NCBI GenBank assembly: GCA_947177325.1 | Contig: CAMWUH010000019.1 | Span: 1 to 16,030 of the forward strand | Length of the DNA: 16,030 bases | Reading direction: 5' to 3' | Source: an uncultured Bacteroidales bacterium | GTDB lineage: Bacteria > Bacteroidota > Bacteroidia > Bacteroidales > Muribaculaceae | Part shown: positions 1-8,183 of the stretch, in pieces | Layout: each line of letters begins with the position of its first letter | How positions within the stretch are numbered: the stretch's first letter is position 1 | Made by a program: the position numbers and the translations under genes | The notes under the pieces: model-generated | Told to the model about the DNA's origin: nothing | The model's input: only the letters and a program-made list of their open reading frames with translations | Database searches by the model: none

Positions 1-132
1 CGTCAGGGTAGCGGAGCCATCGGCTATCTCATATTTAAGACCGTCGATAGTAACGCTCTGTGCTTTGGCATGGAATGTATTGATGCCAAACAGCGTAACA
101 AACAGCAGTAACGTTTTGTAAAAATGCTTCAT
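1..132 (-). CDS. Secreted protein N-terminus, probably BspA-like leucine-rich-repeat family (partial)
   Basis: Only the first 44 codons lie in the window; the gene continues past the left edge. The start is the ATG at 132-130. The protein opens MKHFYKTLLLFVTLFGINTF and then HAKAQS, a typical signal peptide: a lysine near the start, a hydrophobic core and a probable signal peptidase I cut after AKA or AKAQ. The next stretch, VTIDGLKYEIADGSATLT, resembles the 'DGLKYEI...' opening common in Bacteroidales BspA-type secreted leucine-rich-repeat proteins. Signal and start are seen directly. The family is inferred from that short motif, since no repeats are visible yet. The gene is separated from gltD by about 330 bases and has its own possible promoter. 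Confidence 0.6.
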   Translation of the reverse strand, partial: MKHFYKTLLLFVTLFGINTFHAKAQSVTIDGLKYEIADGSATLT

Positions 133-265
133 GCGACAATGATTATTGTGGTTATAGGTATAAGATTAAAGTCAACAGGGCGAATAGACCGGAAACACTG
201 GACTGCCCGGCAGAAGAATTGAAAGCTCAGAAAATCAAAGAATTCATGATTTGGAATTAGATTGA

Positions 266-273
266 CAAATGTA
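266..273 (-). promoter_or_regulatory. Possible -7 element for the BspA-like gene
   Basis: Reading leftwards, TACATTTG fits the Bacteroidota -7 consensus TAnnTTTG. It lies 134 bases before the start of the secreted-protein gene, so the leader would be about 125 bases. No clear TTTG is seen at the expected distance upstream, so this is a weak call. The rest of the 133-380 gap is AT-rich, and I see no gene or RNA in it. Confidence 0.3.
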
Positions 274-380
274 AATAATATTTGTGGAAATTGAAAATAA
301 AATTGGGGAAAGATTGCTTTTTAACGCAATGGGGCTGTCACGACGGCAATTTTGTTAACAATCGGGAGCGGAGCCGGTGA

Positions 381-420
381 ATAAAAATCCCCTTGGTCGC
401 GCAGGATGCGGCCAAAGGGA
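381..420 (-). terminator. Rho-independent terminator of the amtB-gltB-gltD operon
   Basis: On the minus strand, arms at 420-408 (TCCCTTTGGCCGC) and 400-388 (GCGACCAAGGGGA) form a 13-base stem with one mismatch, one G-U pair and a 7-base loop. A T-rich stretch (ATTTTTAT) follows at 387-380. It lies 43 bases beyond the gltD stop. Between them is a small near-palindrome, ACCGGTTTACCGGT (443-456), which could add a second minor hairpin. Confidence 0.75.
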
Positions 421-462
421 TAGATAATTTATGAGTTTAAGAACCGGTTTACCGGTCGGAAT

Positions 463-1893
463 TCACTTTGAGGCGAGCCAGGCATCGATGCCTTTGGCGG
501 CGTTGCGGCCTGAGGCGATGCAACGTACAACGAGCGAGGCGCCTGTAGCGGCATCACCGGCAGCGAAGACGCCGTCGACCGAGGTCATCATTGTGGAGGG
601 GTCGACTTTTACGTTGCCTCGCTGGTCTTTCTCAGCTCCGAGCTGCTCGAGGAGTCCTTCGGCTACGGGGTTGGTGAAGCCCATTGCGAGGAGTACGAGT
701 TGGGCGGGGATGACTTCGGGGTCACCTGCAGGGACAGGGTTCATGCGACCGGTTTCGGGGTCTTTTTCCCATTTGACTTCCTGCACCTCAACGCCGGTGA
801 GCTTACCTTTCTCGTCGCGGAGGAATTGGAGGGTGTTGAGGTTCCAGCGGCGAGTACAGCCTTCGAGATGAGAGCTTGAGGTTTTGAGCACTTGGGGCCA
901 ATAGGGCCAAGGGGTGGCGGGGTTGTCGCCTTCCGGCGGTTTGGGCATGATTTCAATTTGGGTCACGGAAAGGCAACCTTGGCGATGAGAAGTGCCGACG
1001 CAGTCGCTTCCGGTGTCGCCACCGCCGATGACGAGCACGTGTTTGCCCTTGGCCGAGATACGCTCTTTGGCTGGAACTTCAACGCCGGCATTGACGCGAT
1101 TCTGCTGCTGCAGGAGTTCAAGGGCGAAGTGAACGCCGGGAGTTTCGCGGCCGGGGGCCTTCAAGTCGCGGGGCACTTCAGCGCCGATTGCTACGCAAAC
1201 GGCGTCGAACTCCTTGCGGAGGTCGTTGAGGTCGACGTCGGTGCCTACTTTCACGCCACAACGAAATTCCACACCCTCGGCTTCCATAAGACGAAGGCGA
1301 CGGTCGATGATGTTTTTGTTGAGTTTGAAATCGGGGATGCCGAAGCGGAGCAGTCCGCCGGGGTGTTCGTTTTTCTCAAACACTACGACAGAGTGGCCGG
1401 CGTGGTTGAGACGATTGGCGGCGGCCAGGCCTGCAGGGCCGGAACCGATAACGGCTACGCGCTTGCCGGTGCGTCGTGCCGGAGGATTGGGGTTGACCAG
1501 CCCTTCGGCGAAAGCACGCTCAACGATGGCGGCTTCGTTTTCGCGAATGGTTACGGCTTGATGCTCTTTGTTGAGCACACAACCTTTTTCGCAGAGGGCG
1601 GGGCATACGCGGCCTGTAAATTCGGGGAAGTCGTCGGTCATGGTCAGCAGCGTGTAGGCTGTTTTGATGTCGTTGCGATAGAGGGCATCTTGCCATTCAG
1701 GCTGACGGTTGCCGAGCGGGCAGCTCCAATGGCAGAAGGGTACTCCGCACTCCATGCAACGGGATGCCTGGAGTCGGCGGTCTTCAGTGTTAAGGGTTTG
1801 CTCTACCTCGCCATAATCGAGGATGCGCTCCATGACGGGGCGGTAGCCCGCTTCTTTGCGATTTATTGAGAGGAATGCTTTAGGATTTCCCAT
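463..1893 (-). CDS. gltD: Glutamate synthase (NADPH) small subunit GltD
   Basis: The 476-residue protein has the normal length for GltD, the cytoplasmic beta subunit that takes electrons from NAD(P)H and passes them through FAD and iron-sulfur clusters to the large subunit GltB. N-terminal cysteines C46, C49, C54 and C58 (CMECGVPFC then CPLGN), with C97, C101 and C105 (CPALCEKGC), match the [4Fe-4S] ligands. A first dinucleotide fold is at 145-160 (VAVIGSGPAGLAAA), followed by an EKN...GGLLRFGIP segment. A second, NADPH-binding fold is at 286-305 (VLVIGGGDTGSDC). The C-terminal VFAAGDAATGASLVV (442-456) is the closing FAD contact. It is the last gene of the operon, 48 bases after the ancestral gltB stop at 1942, but 234 bases after the premature TAG. 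It ends in TGA and is intact. Confidence 0.97.
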   Translation of the reverse strand: MGNPKAFLSINRKEAGYRPVMERILDYGEVEQTLNTEDRRLQASRCMECGVPFCHWSCPLGNRQPEWQDALYRNDIKTAYTLLTMTDDFPEFTGRVCPALCEKGCVLNKEHQAVTIRENEAAIVERAFAEGLVNPNPPARRTGKRVAVIGSGPAGLAAANRLNHAGHSVVVFEKNEHPGGLLRFGIPDFKLNKNIIDRRLRLMEAEGVEFRCGVKVGTDVDLNDLRKEFDAVCVAIGAEVPRDLKAPGRETPGVHFALELLQQQNRVNAGVEVPAKERISAKGKHVLVIGGGDTGSDCVGTSHRQGCLSVTQIEIMPKPPEGDNPATPWPYWPQVLKTSSSHLEGCTRRWNLNTLQFLRDEKGKLTGVEVQEVKWEKDPETGRMNPVPAGDPEVIPAQLVLLAMGFTNPVAEGLLEQLGAEKDQRGNVKVDPSTMMTSVDGVFAAGDAATGASLVVRCIASGRNAAKGIDAWLASK

Positions 1894-1941
1894 AGCTATT
1901 CAGAAAAGTTTAGAGGTTAATTATTATGGAGAGAGGGGCGA

Positions 1942-2127
1942 TTAATCGAGCTGCATCGTAGCGATTTTGGCATTGAGCGAAGCCATTTTCTCGTCGTGGA
2001 GCACTTTCTTGTATTCGATGGGCACTACCTTGATGAATTTAGTGACATAGTCGCTCCAGTTGTCGAGCATTTGCTTGGCCAGAGGAGAGGAGGTGTTGCG
2101 GTAGTGGTCGGAGATAAGTCGGTAGAG
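1942..2127 (-). pseudogene. gltB: Cut-off C-terminal tail of gltB beyond an in-frame TAG
   Basis: Reading on in frame past the TAG at 2130-2128 gives 61 uninterrupted codons and then TAA at 1944-1942. The tail opens LYRLISDHYRNTSSPLAKQM and contains DNWSDYVTKFIKVVPIEYKK. This is the usual end of bacterial GltB: a helix with an H..T.S..A..(I/M)L.NW pattern, then a 'F.KV.P..YKKVL' strand. Including it, GltB would be 1498 residues, the normal size. Conservation right up to the TAG with no frame change points to a single base substitution (for example CAG or GAG to TAG), a sequencing error, or tolerated read-through. The next gene, gltD, begins 48 bases later, much like the 49-base amtB-gltB gap. 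Confidence 0.85.
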
Positions 2128-5100
2128 CTAGCGGTTGTCGGCCATATCGTCGATGAGTGAAAGTTCGACCATCTCCATGTTGCAGAAGTAGTCGAAAGTG
2201 GCATCGGGGTCGTAGACGTAAGCGATGCCGCCGCTCATACCTGCAGCGAAGTTACGGCCGGTAGGGCCGAGAACTACCACGCGACCGCCCGTCATGTATT
2301 CGCAGCAGTGGTCGCCAACACCCTCAACCACGGCAGTGGCACCGGAGTTTCGGACACAGAAACGCTCGCCTACTCGGCCATTGATGTAGGCCTCGCCGGA
2401 GGTGGCTCCGTAGAGCAGAGTGTTGCCGGCTATGATGTTGTCCTGAGGCGCGAAAGTGGAGCCTGTGGGTGGCACAACAATGATTTTTCCGCCTGAAAGG
2501 CCTTTGCCAAGATAGTCGTTGGAGTCGCCTTTGAGCAGGAACGTGGTGCCGGGAGTGAGGAATGCACCGAAACTTTGGCCGGCCGAACCGGTGAAGGTTA
2601 CTTTGAGAGTGCCGTCGGGGAGACCCGCAGCTCCATGTTTCTTGGCAATAACGCCTGAGAGCATAGCACCGGTGGCACGGTCGGTGTTGCAGATGGGGTG
2701 CTCGATTTCAACGGCCATGCCATGGTCGATTGCAGGGTTGGCGCGAGAGATTAGTTCGCGGTCGAGCACAGAGTCGATTTCATGTTTCTGGGCCGCTGAT
2801 TGGCGAATTTCGTTGGCTGCCGCTTCGGCCGGTACGTGGAGTACTTTAGAGAAATCGAGTCCGGCATAATGGGCCTCGGAAGCGAGAGGTTTAACCGTTA
2901 GGAGGTCGGCACGCCCGATGATGTCGTCGAGGCGGCGAATACCGAGCGATGCCATGGTCTCGCGGATGTCGCGGGCGAGGAATCGGAAGAAATTAACCAC
3001 ATATTCAGAGCGACCGAGGAATCTGCGACGAAGCTCCTCGTTTTGAGTGGCAACGCCCACCGGGCAGGTGTTCATGTGACATTTGCGCATCATCACGCAG
3101 CCCAGCACGATAAGAGCGGAGGTGGCGAAACCAAATTCCTCAGCGCCGAGCATGGCCATGATGAGAACGTCGCGCCCGGTCTTGAGCTGACCGTCAGCCT
3201 GGAGCTTGACTTGACGTCGGAGGTTGTTGATAACCAGTGTTTGCTGGGTTTCTGACAGACCGATTTCGGCGGGCACGCCGGCATAGCGTATGGATGAGGC
3301 GGGGGAAGCGCCGGTGCCGCCATCGTAGCCCGAGATGGTGATGAGGTCAGCTTTAGCTTTGGCCACTCCGGCAGCGATAGTGCCCACGCCGCTTTCAGCA
3401 ACGAGCTTGACGGAAATCATTGCATCGGGGTTGATGTTTTTGAGGTCGAAGATAAGCTGGGCGAGGTCCTCGATAGAGTAGATGTCGTGGTGAGGAGGAG
3501 GAGAAATGAGAGAAATGCCGGGGATTGAGTGGCGGGTTTTGGCGATGATTTTATCAACTTTGAAACCGGGGAGCTGTCCGCCCTCGCCCGGTTTCGCACC
3601 TTGGGCCACCTTGATTTGAATTTCGTCGGCATTGACAAGATATTCGGCAGTTACGCCAAATCGGCCTGAAGCAACCTGCTTGATTGCAGAGCGGGCGGAT
3701 GAGCCGTCGGCTCGTGGAGCAAAACGAGCGGGGTCTTCACCACCTTCGCCGGTATTGGAGCGGGCGCCGATAGCGTTCATAGCCAAAGCTAAGGCTTCGT
3801 GGGCTTCGCGGCTGATAGAGCCAAACGACATGGCACCGGTGACGAAGCGACGCATTATGGCTTCCTCAGGCTCAACCTCATCGATAGAGATAGGCTCGCC
3901 CGGCTTGAAGTCAAGGAAGTCGCGGATGAAAATGGGGTGGGGCTTGTCATTGACAAGCGAAGTAAATTCTTTGAATTTCTTGTAAGACCCGAGGCGAGTT
4001 GCGATCTGGAGTGTGGCGATGGTGTCAGGGTTCCACGCGTGTTGCTCGCCATCTTTGCGGAATGAGTATTGGCCGATGAATGGGAGGGGCGAGGTGGTGT
4101 CGAAATCGGGGCTGAAGGCGCGGGAGTGGGCCGATAGGAGATCGGCCGAGATGCGCGAGAGACCGGCTCCCGAGATTTTGCTGACAGTGTCGCCGAGGAA
4201 GTCGTGGCAAACGTCGTCGGCCAATCCGACAGCCTCAAACAGCTGAGCGCCTTTATAAGAGGTAAGGGTAGAGATACCCATCTTTGACATCACTTTCAGA
4301 AGGCCCTTGTCAATGGCCTTGATATAGTTGCGTGCAGCAGTGTCGAAGTCGAGCTGCACGCGGTGGGAGTCAACCAAGTCGTTGATAACGGCAAAGGCCA
4401 GATAGGGGTTTATGGCACTTGCACCGTAGCCAACGAGAAGAGCGAAGTGCATAACCTCGCGGGCATCGGCAGTTTCGATGATAAGAGCGGTCTGGGTGCG
4501 TTTCTGACGGCCGATGAGGTGGTGGTGGACAGCAGATGTGGCCAGAAGCGAAGGAATGGGGGCTTGCTCGGGGGAGATGTTGCGGTCAGAGAGCACAATA
4601 TAGTTGCACCCTTCGTCAACGGCTTTTTCGGCTTTGACGCATAGGTCGGCAATGGCACGTCGCATACCCTCCTCGCCTTCGGCAGCGGGGAATGTCATAG
4701 AGAGCTTGCGGGTGTTGAAGCCTTTGTAGCGGAGGTTGCAAAGCAGGTCGAGCTCACGGTTGGTGATGATCGGGCGCTTCAGGAGCACCATCTTGCAAAG
4801 GTCGGGCGAGGGAGTCATCATTGACTGGTCGACGGCGCCGATGTAGCTGTCGAGGCTCATGACGAGTTCTTCGCGGAGAGGGTCGATTGCAGGGTTTGTA
4901 ACCTGTGCAAAATGCTGGCTGAAATAGCTGTAGAGCAATTGGGGCTCATCGCTGAACACAGCCAGCGGAGAGTCTTTGCCCATGGAGTTGACAGGCTCTT
5001 TAGCATCAACGGACATTGGCATAATGATTTTTTCAACCTCCTCGCGGTTGTAGAGATTGGCTTCGAGCAGTCGGCGGAAATTGTCAACGTCGTTGCGGGT

Positions 5101-6438
5101 CTTACGGCCTGAAGTTATGTTGTCGAGGTTGATGCGGTTGAGCGATAGCCAATCGCGGTAGGGGTGCTCTTTGGCAAGATGCTCTTTGAGCTCTTTGTCA
5201 AACATGATTTTTCCCTCTTGCATATCAATCATCATCATCTTACCGGGGCGGAGTCGGCGCTTTTCCTTGATATCGGCTGCTTCGAGAGGGAGCACACCGG
5301 TTTCAGAGGCAAGGATAACGGTGCCGTCGTGGGTGAGGAGGTAGCGGGCGGGGCGAAGACCGTTACGATCGAGCATGCCGCCGGCATATCGGCCGTCGCT
5401 GAATAGAAGAGCGGCAGGACCGTCCCATGCTTCCATGAGAATCGAGTGGTATTCATAAAAAGCTTTAAGCTCGGGGGAGATGGGGTTTTTGGAGTTGAAT
5501 GACTCCGGCACCATCATTGCCAGAGCGTGGGGGAGTGACATGCCCGACATCACGAAAAACTCGAGAACATTGTCGAACGAAGCCGAGTCGCTCATTCCCT
5601 CCTGCACGATAGGGGTCATGTCGAAACCGTTGAACACTTCGGGCTTAAGACCGCGCTCGCGTGCTTTCATCCATAGGCGGTTGCCACGGATGGTGTTGAT
5701 TTCGCCGTTGTGACCAATCAGACGGAAAGGCTGGGCGAGTTTCCAGGATGGGAATGTATTGGTTGAGAAACGAGAGTGAACGAGCGCCATGGCGGTGGTG
5801 AAGCGCGGGTTCATCAAGTCGGGGTAGTAATATCGGAGCTGCATGCTTGAGAGCATGCCTTTGTAGATGATGGTTTGAGAGGAGAGGGAAACTATATAGA
5901 ATTTGTCTTTGTCGGGGAGGTTGCTTTGAGCAATTTTTTTCTCGACGTTTTTGCGGAGGATGTAGAGTCGGAGCTCGATTGGATTGTCAGACTCTTCGTC
6001 GCTGACGAAAATTTGCTTGATATCGGGCTCGGCTTCGCGGGCCACTGCGCCCAGCTGAGAGTTATTGACCGGTACTTGGCGCACGGCCATAAGCTTAAGT
6101 CCGAGCGACATGGCTTCGCGCTCGATGATGTCGAGCATGATTTGAGCCGAGTCAGAGTTTTTGGGGAGAAAGACGAGGCCGGTGCCGTAGCGACCTTTTT
6201 CGGGAACGGGAATTCCTTGAAGGAGGATAAATTCATGTGGGATTTGCACCATGATGCCGGCACCGTCGCCGGTGAGGGGGTCGGCACCTTCAGCGCCTCG
6301 GTGAACCATGTGCTCGAGAACTTGCAAACCTTGCTCAACGAGACGATGAGATTTGATGCCTTTTATGTTGACCAAAAGCCCAACACCGCAGGCGTCGTGT
6401 TCAAAACTGTTGTCGTAAAGACCTTGATTGCTATGCAT
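2128..6438 (-). CDS. gltB: Glutamate synthase large subunit GltB, ended early by TAG
   Basis: This is the catalytic alpha subunit of glutamate synthase, making two glutamates from glutamine and 2-oxoglutarate with electrons from GltD. The ATG at 6438 gives a short propeptide ending before C17 (HDACGVGLL), the N-terminal nucleophile of the class II glutaminase domain. NGEINTIRGN is another glutaminase-domain signature. The FMN/TIM-barrel synthase domain starts near residue 868 (GAMSFGSIS). C1114, C1120 and C1125 (CX5CX4C) are the [3Fe-4S] ligands. The C-terminal beta-helix domain has the glycine-rich repeats (GKGLSGGKI, MTGGRVVVLG, GMSGGIAYVYD). The open frame stops at codon 1437 (TAG), about 61 residues before the expected end (see 1942-2127). 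Whether the protein works depends on read-through or on tolerance of the truncation. Confidence 0.95.
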   Translation of the reverse strand: MHSNQGLYDNSFEHDACGVGLLVNIKGIKSHRLVEQGLQVLEHMVHRGAEGADPLTGDGAGIMVQIPHEFILLQGIPVPEKGRYGTGLVFLPKNSDSAQIMLDIIEREAMSLGLKLMAVRQVPVNNSQLGAVAREAEPDIKQIFVSDEESDNPIELRLYILRKNVEKKIAQSNLPDKDKFYIVSLSSQTIIYKGMLSSMQLRYYYPDLMNPRFTTAMALVHSRFSTNTFPSWKLAQPFRLIGHNGEINTIRGNRLWMKARERGLKPEVFNGFDMTPIVQEGMSDSASFDNVLEFFVMSGMSLPHALAMMVPESFNSKNPISPELKAFYEYHSILMEAWDGPAALLFSDGRYAGGMLDRNGLRPARYLLTHDGTVILASETGVLPLEAADIKEKRRLRPGKMMMIDMQEGKIMFDKELKEHLAKEHPYRDWLSLNRINLDNITSGRKTRNDVDNFRRLLEANLYNREEVEKIIMPMSVDAKEPVNSMGKDSPLAVFSDEPQLLYSYFSQHFAQVTNPAIDPLREELVMSLDSYIGAVDQSMMTPSPDLCKMVLLKRPIITNRELDLLCNLRYKGFNTRKLSMTFPAAEGEEGMRRAIADLCVKAEKAVDEGCNYIVLSDRNISPEQAPIPSLLATSAVHHHLIGRQKRTQTALIIETADAREVMHFALLVGYGASAINPYLAFAVINDLVDSHRVQLDFDTAARNYIKAIDKGLLKVMSKMGISTLTSYKGAQLFEAVGLADDVCHDFLGDTVSKISGAGLSRISADLLSAHSRAFSPDFDTTSPLPFIGQYSFRKDGEQHAWNPDTIATLQIATRLGSYKKFKEFTSLVNDKPHPIFIRDFLDFKPGEPISIDEVEPEEAIMRRFVTGAMSFGSISREAHEALALAMNAIGARSNTGEGGEDPARFAPRADGSSARSAIKQVASGRFGVTAEYLVNADEIQIKVAQGAKPGEGGQLPGFKVDKIIAKTRHSIPGISLISPPPHHDIYSIEDLAQLIFDLKNINPDAMISVKLVAESGVGTIAAGVAKAKADLITISGYDGGTGASPASSIRYAGVPAEIGLSETQQTLVINNLRRQVKLQADGQLKTGRDVLIMAMLGAEEFGFATSALIVLGCVMMRKCHMNTCPVGVATQNEELRRRFLGRSEYVVNFFRFLARDIRETMASLGIRRLDDIIGRADLLTVKPLASEAHYAGLDFSKVLHVPAEAAANEIRQSAAQKHEIDSVLDRELISRANPAIDHGMAVEIEHPICNTDRATGAMLSGVIAKKHGAAGLPDGTLKVTFTGSAGQSFGAFLTPGTTFLLKGDSNDYLGKGLSGGKIIVVPPTGSTFAPQDNIIAGNTLLYGATSGEAYINGRVGERFCVRNSGATAVVEGVGDHCCEYMTGGRVVVLGPTGRNFAAGMSGGIAYVYDPDATFDYFCNMEMVELSLIDDMADNR

Positions 6439-6487
6439 AGTTTAAGGATTGATGTCGTTAACAGAGGGTGATATGAAGCGGAGAGAG

Positions 6488-7912
6488 TTAGTTTTCTTCG
6501 GTTGAGCGGAACCAGTCGGCGTCGCTGACATCGGCGTCGTGCTGAGCACGGTCATACTCTTCGTTGTGTTGCGAAGCGTCGAGTCCGATGGTTTCGTGCC
6601 AGCTGCTGACACGCATAGGCACGATTTTGTCGGTCAGCCAGTAGAGGAAATAGCTGATAACAAAGGTGTAGATGCACACGCCGAGGATAACGATGATGTG
6701 GTTGACAAAGAAAGTTGTGCGCGACACCATGGCGGGGTTGTCGTAAGCGAAAAAGTCGTAAGCGAAGATGCCGGTCAGCACAGTGCCGAGTATACCACCG
6801 AGCCCATGAGTGGGAAAGACGTCGAGAGCATCGTCGGCTACTCGTGAGTAGCCTTTCCAAGTGCAGGCGAGGTTGCAGGCAAGAGTGATTATGAAAGCGA
6901 TAAAAATGCTTTGACCGACGGTAACCCAGCCGGCACAGGGGGTGATGGCAACAAGGCCTACTACTGCGCCAACGGCTGCGCCCATTGCGGAGGGCTTGCG
7001 GCCACGGATTGCATCGAGGGTTATCCAGGTAATCATAGCGGTTGCAGCGCCCGTGTTGGTGTTAAGGAATGCTGAAATGGCGATGCCATCGGCAGCGAGT
7101 GAGCTGCCGCCGTTAAAGCCGAACCAACCGAGCCAGAGCAGAGCTGCGCCGAGGAGCACGAAGGGAACGTTGGCCGGTTTGGCTTTTTCGCCGGAGTCTT
7201 GGCGGCGTCCAAGAAAGATTGCCCCGGCGAGGGCTGCGACGCCGGAGGCGGCGTGAACCACAATGCCGCCGGCGTAGTCGTGGACATGCAGCATGCCGAA
7301 GAGGCCTTCGGGGTGCCATGTGCAGTGGGCCAAGGGACAGTAAACGAGAATGGTCCATAGGAGCATAAAGAGCAGATAGCCGGCGAAATGTACGCGCTCG
7401 GCAAAAGCGCCTGTGATGAGCGAGGGGGTGATGATTGCAAACTTCATTTGGAAGAGAGCGAATAGAGCCAGAGGAATAGTGGTAGTGGCGAGGCCGATTT
7501 GGCTAACATCAGAGATGGGATCGGCAACGTTGCCTACGCCTACATTGTTGAACATGAAGAAGTGAGAAGGGTTGCCGATAATATGGCACACGTCGTCGCC
7601 GAAAGTCAGGCCGAAACCAATGACCACCCAAACAACGCTGACAAATCCCATCACGATGAAACTTTGAAGCATTGTTGATATGACATTTTTTCGGCGTACC
7701 ATGCCGCCATAGAAAAATGAAAGGCCCGGAGTCATCATGAGCACGAAAATCGTTGCAGTAATCATCCATGCAACGTTAGCCCATAAGTGATTTCCGGGGA
7801 GATTGAAAAGAGAAGGGTTAAGTGAAGATGTCAGTCCGATAGCGCTCATGCCAATAATCAACAAAAGCATTGAGAGCCACCAATAGTTTGGTTTGTTGCC
7901 TAAAAGTTTCAT
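6488..7912 (-). CDS. amtB: Ammonium transporter Amt/AmtB
   Basis: The 474-residue inner-membrane protein fits Amt/Rh channels with about 11 membrane helices after an N-terminal hydrophobic signal segment. It carries the family landmarks: TPGLSFFYGGMVRRKN (61-76), ITPSLITGAFAERV (161-174), D212 with H220 in DYAGGIVVHAASG (first twin histidine), GWFGFNGGS (262-270) and H369 in VFPTHGLGG (second twin histidine). The C-terminal tail keeps GLDASQHNEEYD (443-454), close to the GLD...HGE..Y region that contacts PII proteins in E. coli AmtB. It is the first gene of the operon with gltB and gltD, so ammonium uptake and glutamate synthesis are co-expressed. No PII (glnK) gene is adjacent. The 5' leader carries repeated AGGTTA units, described separately. 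Confidence 0.96.
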   Translation of the reverse strand: MKLLGNKPNYWWLSMLLLIIGMSAIGLTSSLNPSLFNLPGNHLWANVAWMITATIFVLMMTPGLSFFYGGMVRRKNVISTMLQSFIVMGFVSVVWVVIGFGLTFGDDVCHIIGNPSHFFMFNNVGVGNVADPISDVSQIGLATTTIPLALFALFQMKFAIITPSLITGAFAERVHFAGYLLFMLLWTILVYCPLAHCTWHPEGLFGMLHVHDYAGGIVVHAASGVAALAGAIFLGRRQDSGEKAKPANVPFVLLGAALLWLGWFGFNGGSSLAADGIAISAFLNTNTGAATAMITWITLDAIRGRKPSAMGAAVGAVVGLVAITPCAGWVTVGQSIFIAFIITLACNLACTWKGYSRVADDALDVFPTHGLGGILGTVLTGIFAYDFFAYDNPAMVSRTTFFVNHIIVILGVCIYTFVISYFLYWLTDKIVPMRVSSWHETIGLDASQHNEEYDRAQHDADVSDADWFRSTEEN

Positions 7913-7959
7913 AACCTAAGGAATTTGTGTAACCTTTTAACCTAAAAAAATTATAACCT
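7912..7959 (-). repeat. Four AGGTTA direct repeats just before amtB
   Basis: Reading leftwards, AGGTTA occurs four times in 48 bases, at 7959-7954, 7943-7938, 7935-7930 and 7917-7912; the last one touches the A of the amtB start codon. Spacings are 16, 8 and 18 bases. They lie in the transcribed leader, about 75-120 bases after the predicted transcription start. They could bind a regulator or RNA-binding protein, or affect translation start. The function is unknown, and in AT-rich DNA part of the pattern could be chance. Confidence 0.5.
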
Positions 7960-8038
7960 ATTGATATGAGAATGATTGCGGAAATAGAAATGGATGAGAG
8001 AGTAGCGCAATGGTTGTGAAAAACTCTTAATTATGTTG

Positions 8039-8070
8039 CAAAGTTAGCAAAATGTTTGCGTATAGCCAAA
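8039..8070 (-). promoter_or_regulatory. Promoter of the amtB-gltB-gltD operon
   Basis: Reading leftwards, TTTG (8070-8067), 20 bases, then TAACTTTG (8046-8039) is an exact match to the Bacteroidota sigma-A promoter pattern (TTTG, 19-21 bases, TAnnTTTG). Transcription would start near 8032, giving an amtB leader of roughly 120 bases. This also separates the operon from the HAD gene upstream, whose terminator lies at 8131-8164. Confidence 0.85.
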
Positions 8071-8130
8071 TATTTTAGCAAATTTCTTTCACTAATCTAT
8101 AAATTCGGGTAATTAGTAAAAATGTTGTGA

Positions 8131-8164
8131 GAAAAAATAGACCGGCCGAATCGATTGGCCTATT
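8131..8164 (-). terminator. Terminator of the transporter-phosphatase operon
   Basis: On the minus strand AATAGGCC (8164-8157) pairs with GGTCTATT (8143-8136), 8 base pairs with one G-U, and T residues follow (TTTTTTCTC, through 8131). The loop can form an inner GGCC/GGCC pair. The preceding repeat (TAGACCCGG, 8181-8173) can also pair with the 3' arm CCGGTCTA with one bulged C, so two exclusive folds are possible. Confidence 0.7.
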
Positions 8165-8165
8165 G

Positions 8166-8183
8166 TGGGGAACCGGGTCTAAG
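8166..8183 (-). repeat. 18-base repeat, copy 1, directly after the HAD stop codon
   Basis: CTTAGACCCGGTTCCCCA (minus strand) begins on the base after the HAD TAA stop. An identical 18-mer overlaps the aspT stop codon at 13997-14014, and an 11-base core in the other orientation lies at 15807-15817. An exact 18-base match between two sites in 16 kb is far beyond chance. Confidence 0.85.

Noticed and set aside
892..1869. Long plus-strand open frame (325 codons) opposite gltD
   Set aside because: It is a mirror frame of a certain gltD gene, with a composition following the antisense codons and no recognisable domain.
2128..2130. Genome-wide recoding of TAG as a sense codon
   Set aside because: Among about ten coding regions only one shows an in-frame TAG. 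Recoding should produce several, and aspT ends normally at a TAG.
5875..6471. Plus-strand open frame (198 codons) opposite the gltB N-terminus
   Set aside because: It is antisense to the conserved glutaminase domain and shows no family signature or promoter of its own.
7966..8019. Short plus-strand frame (17 codons) in the amtB leader region
   Set aside because: It runs against the operon, has no promoter or family match, and is of chance length.
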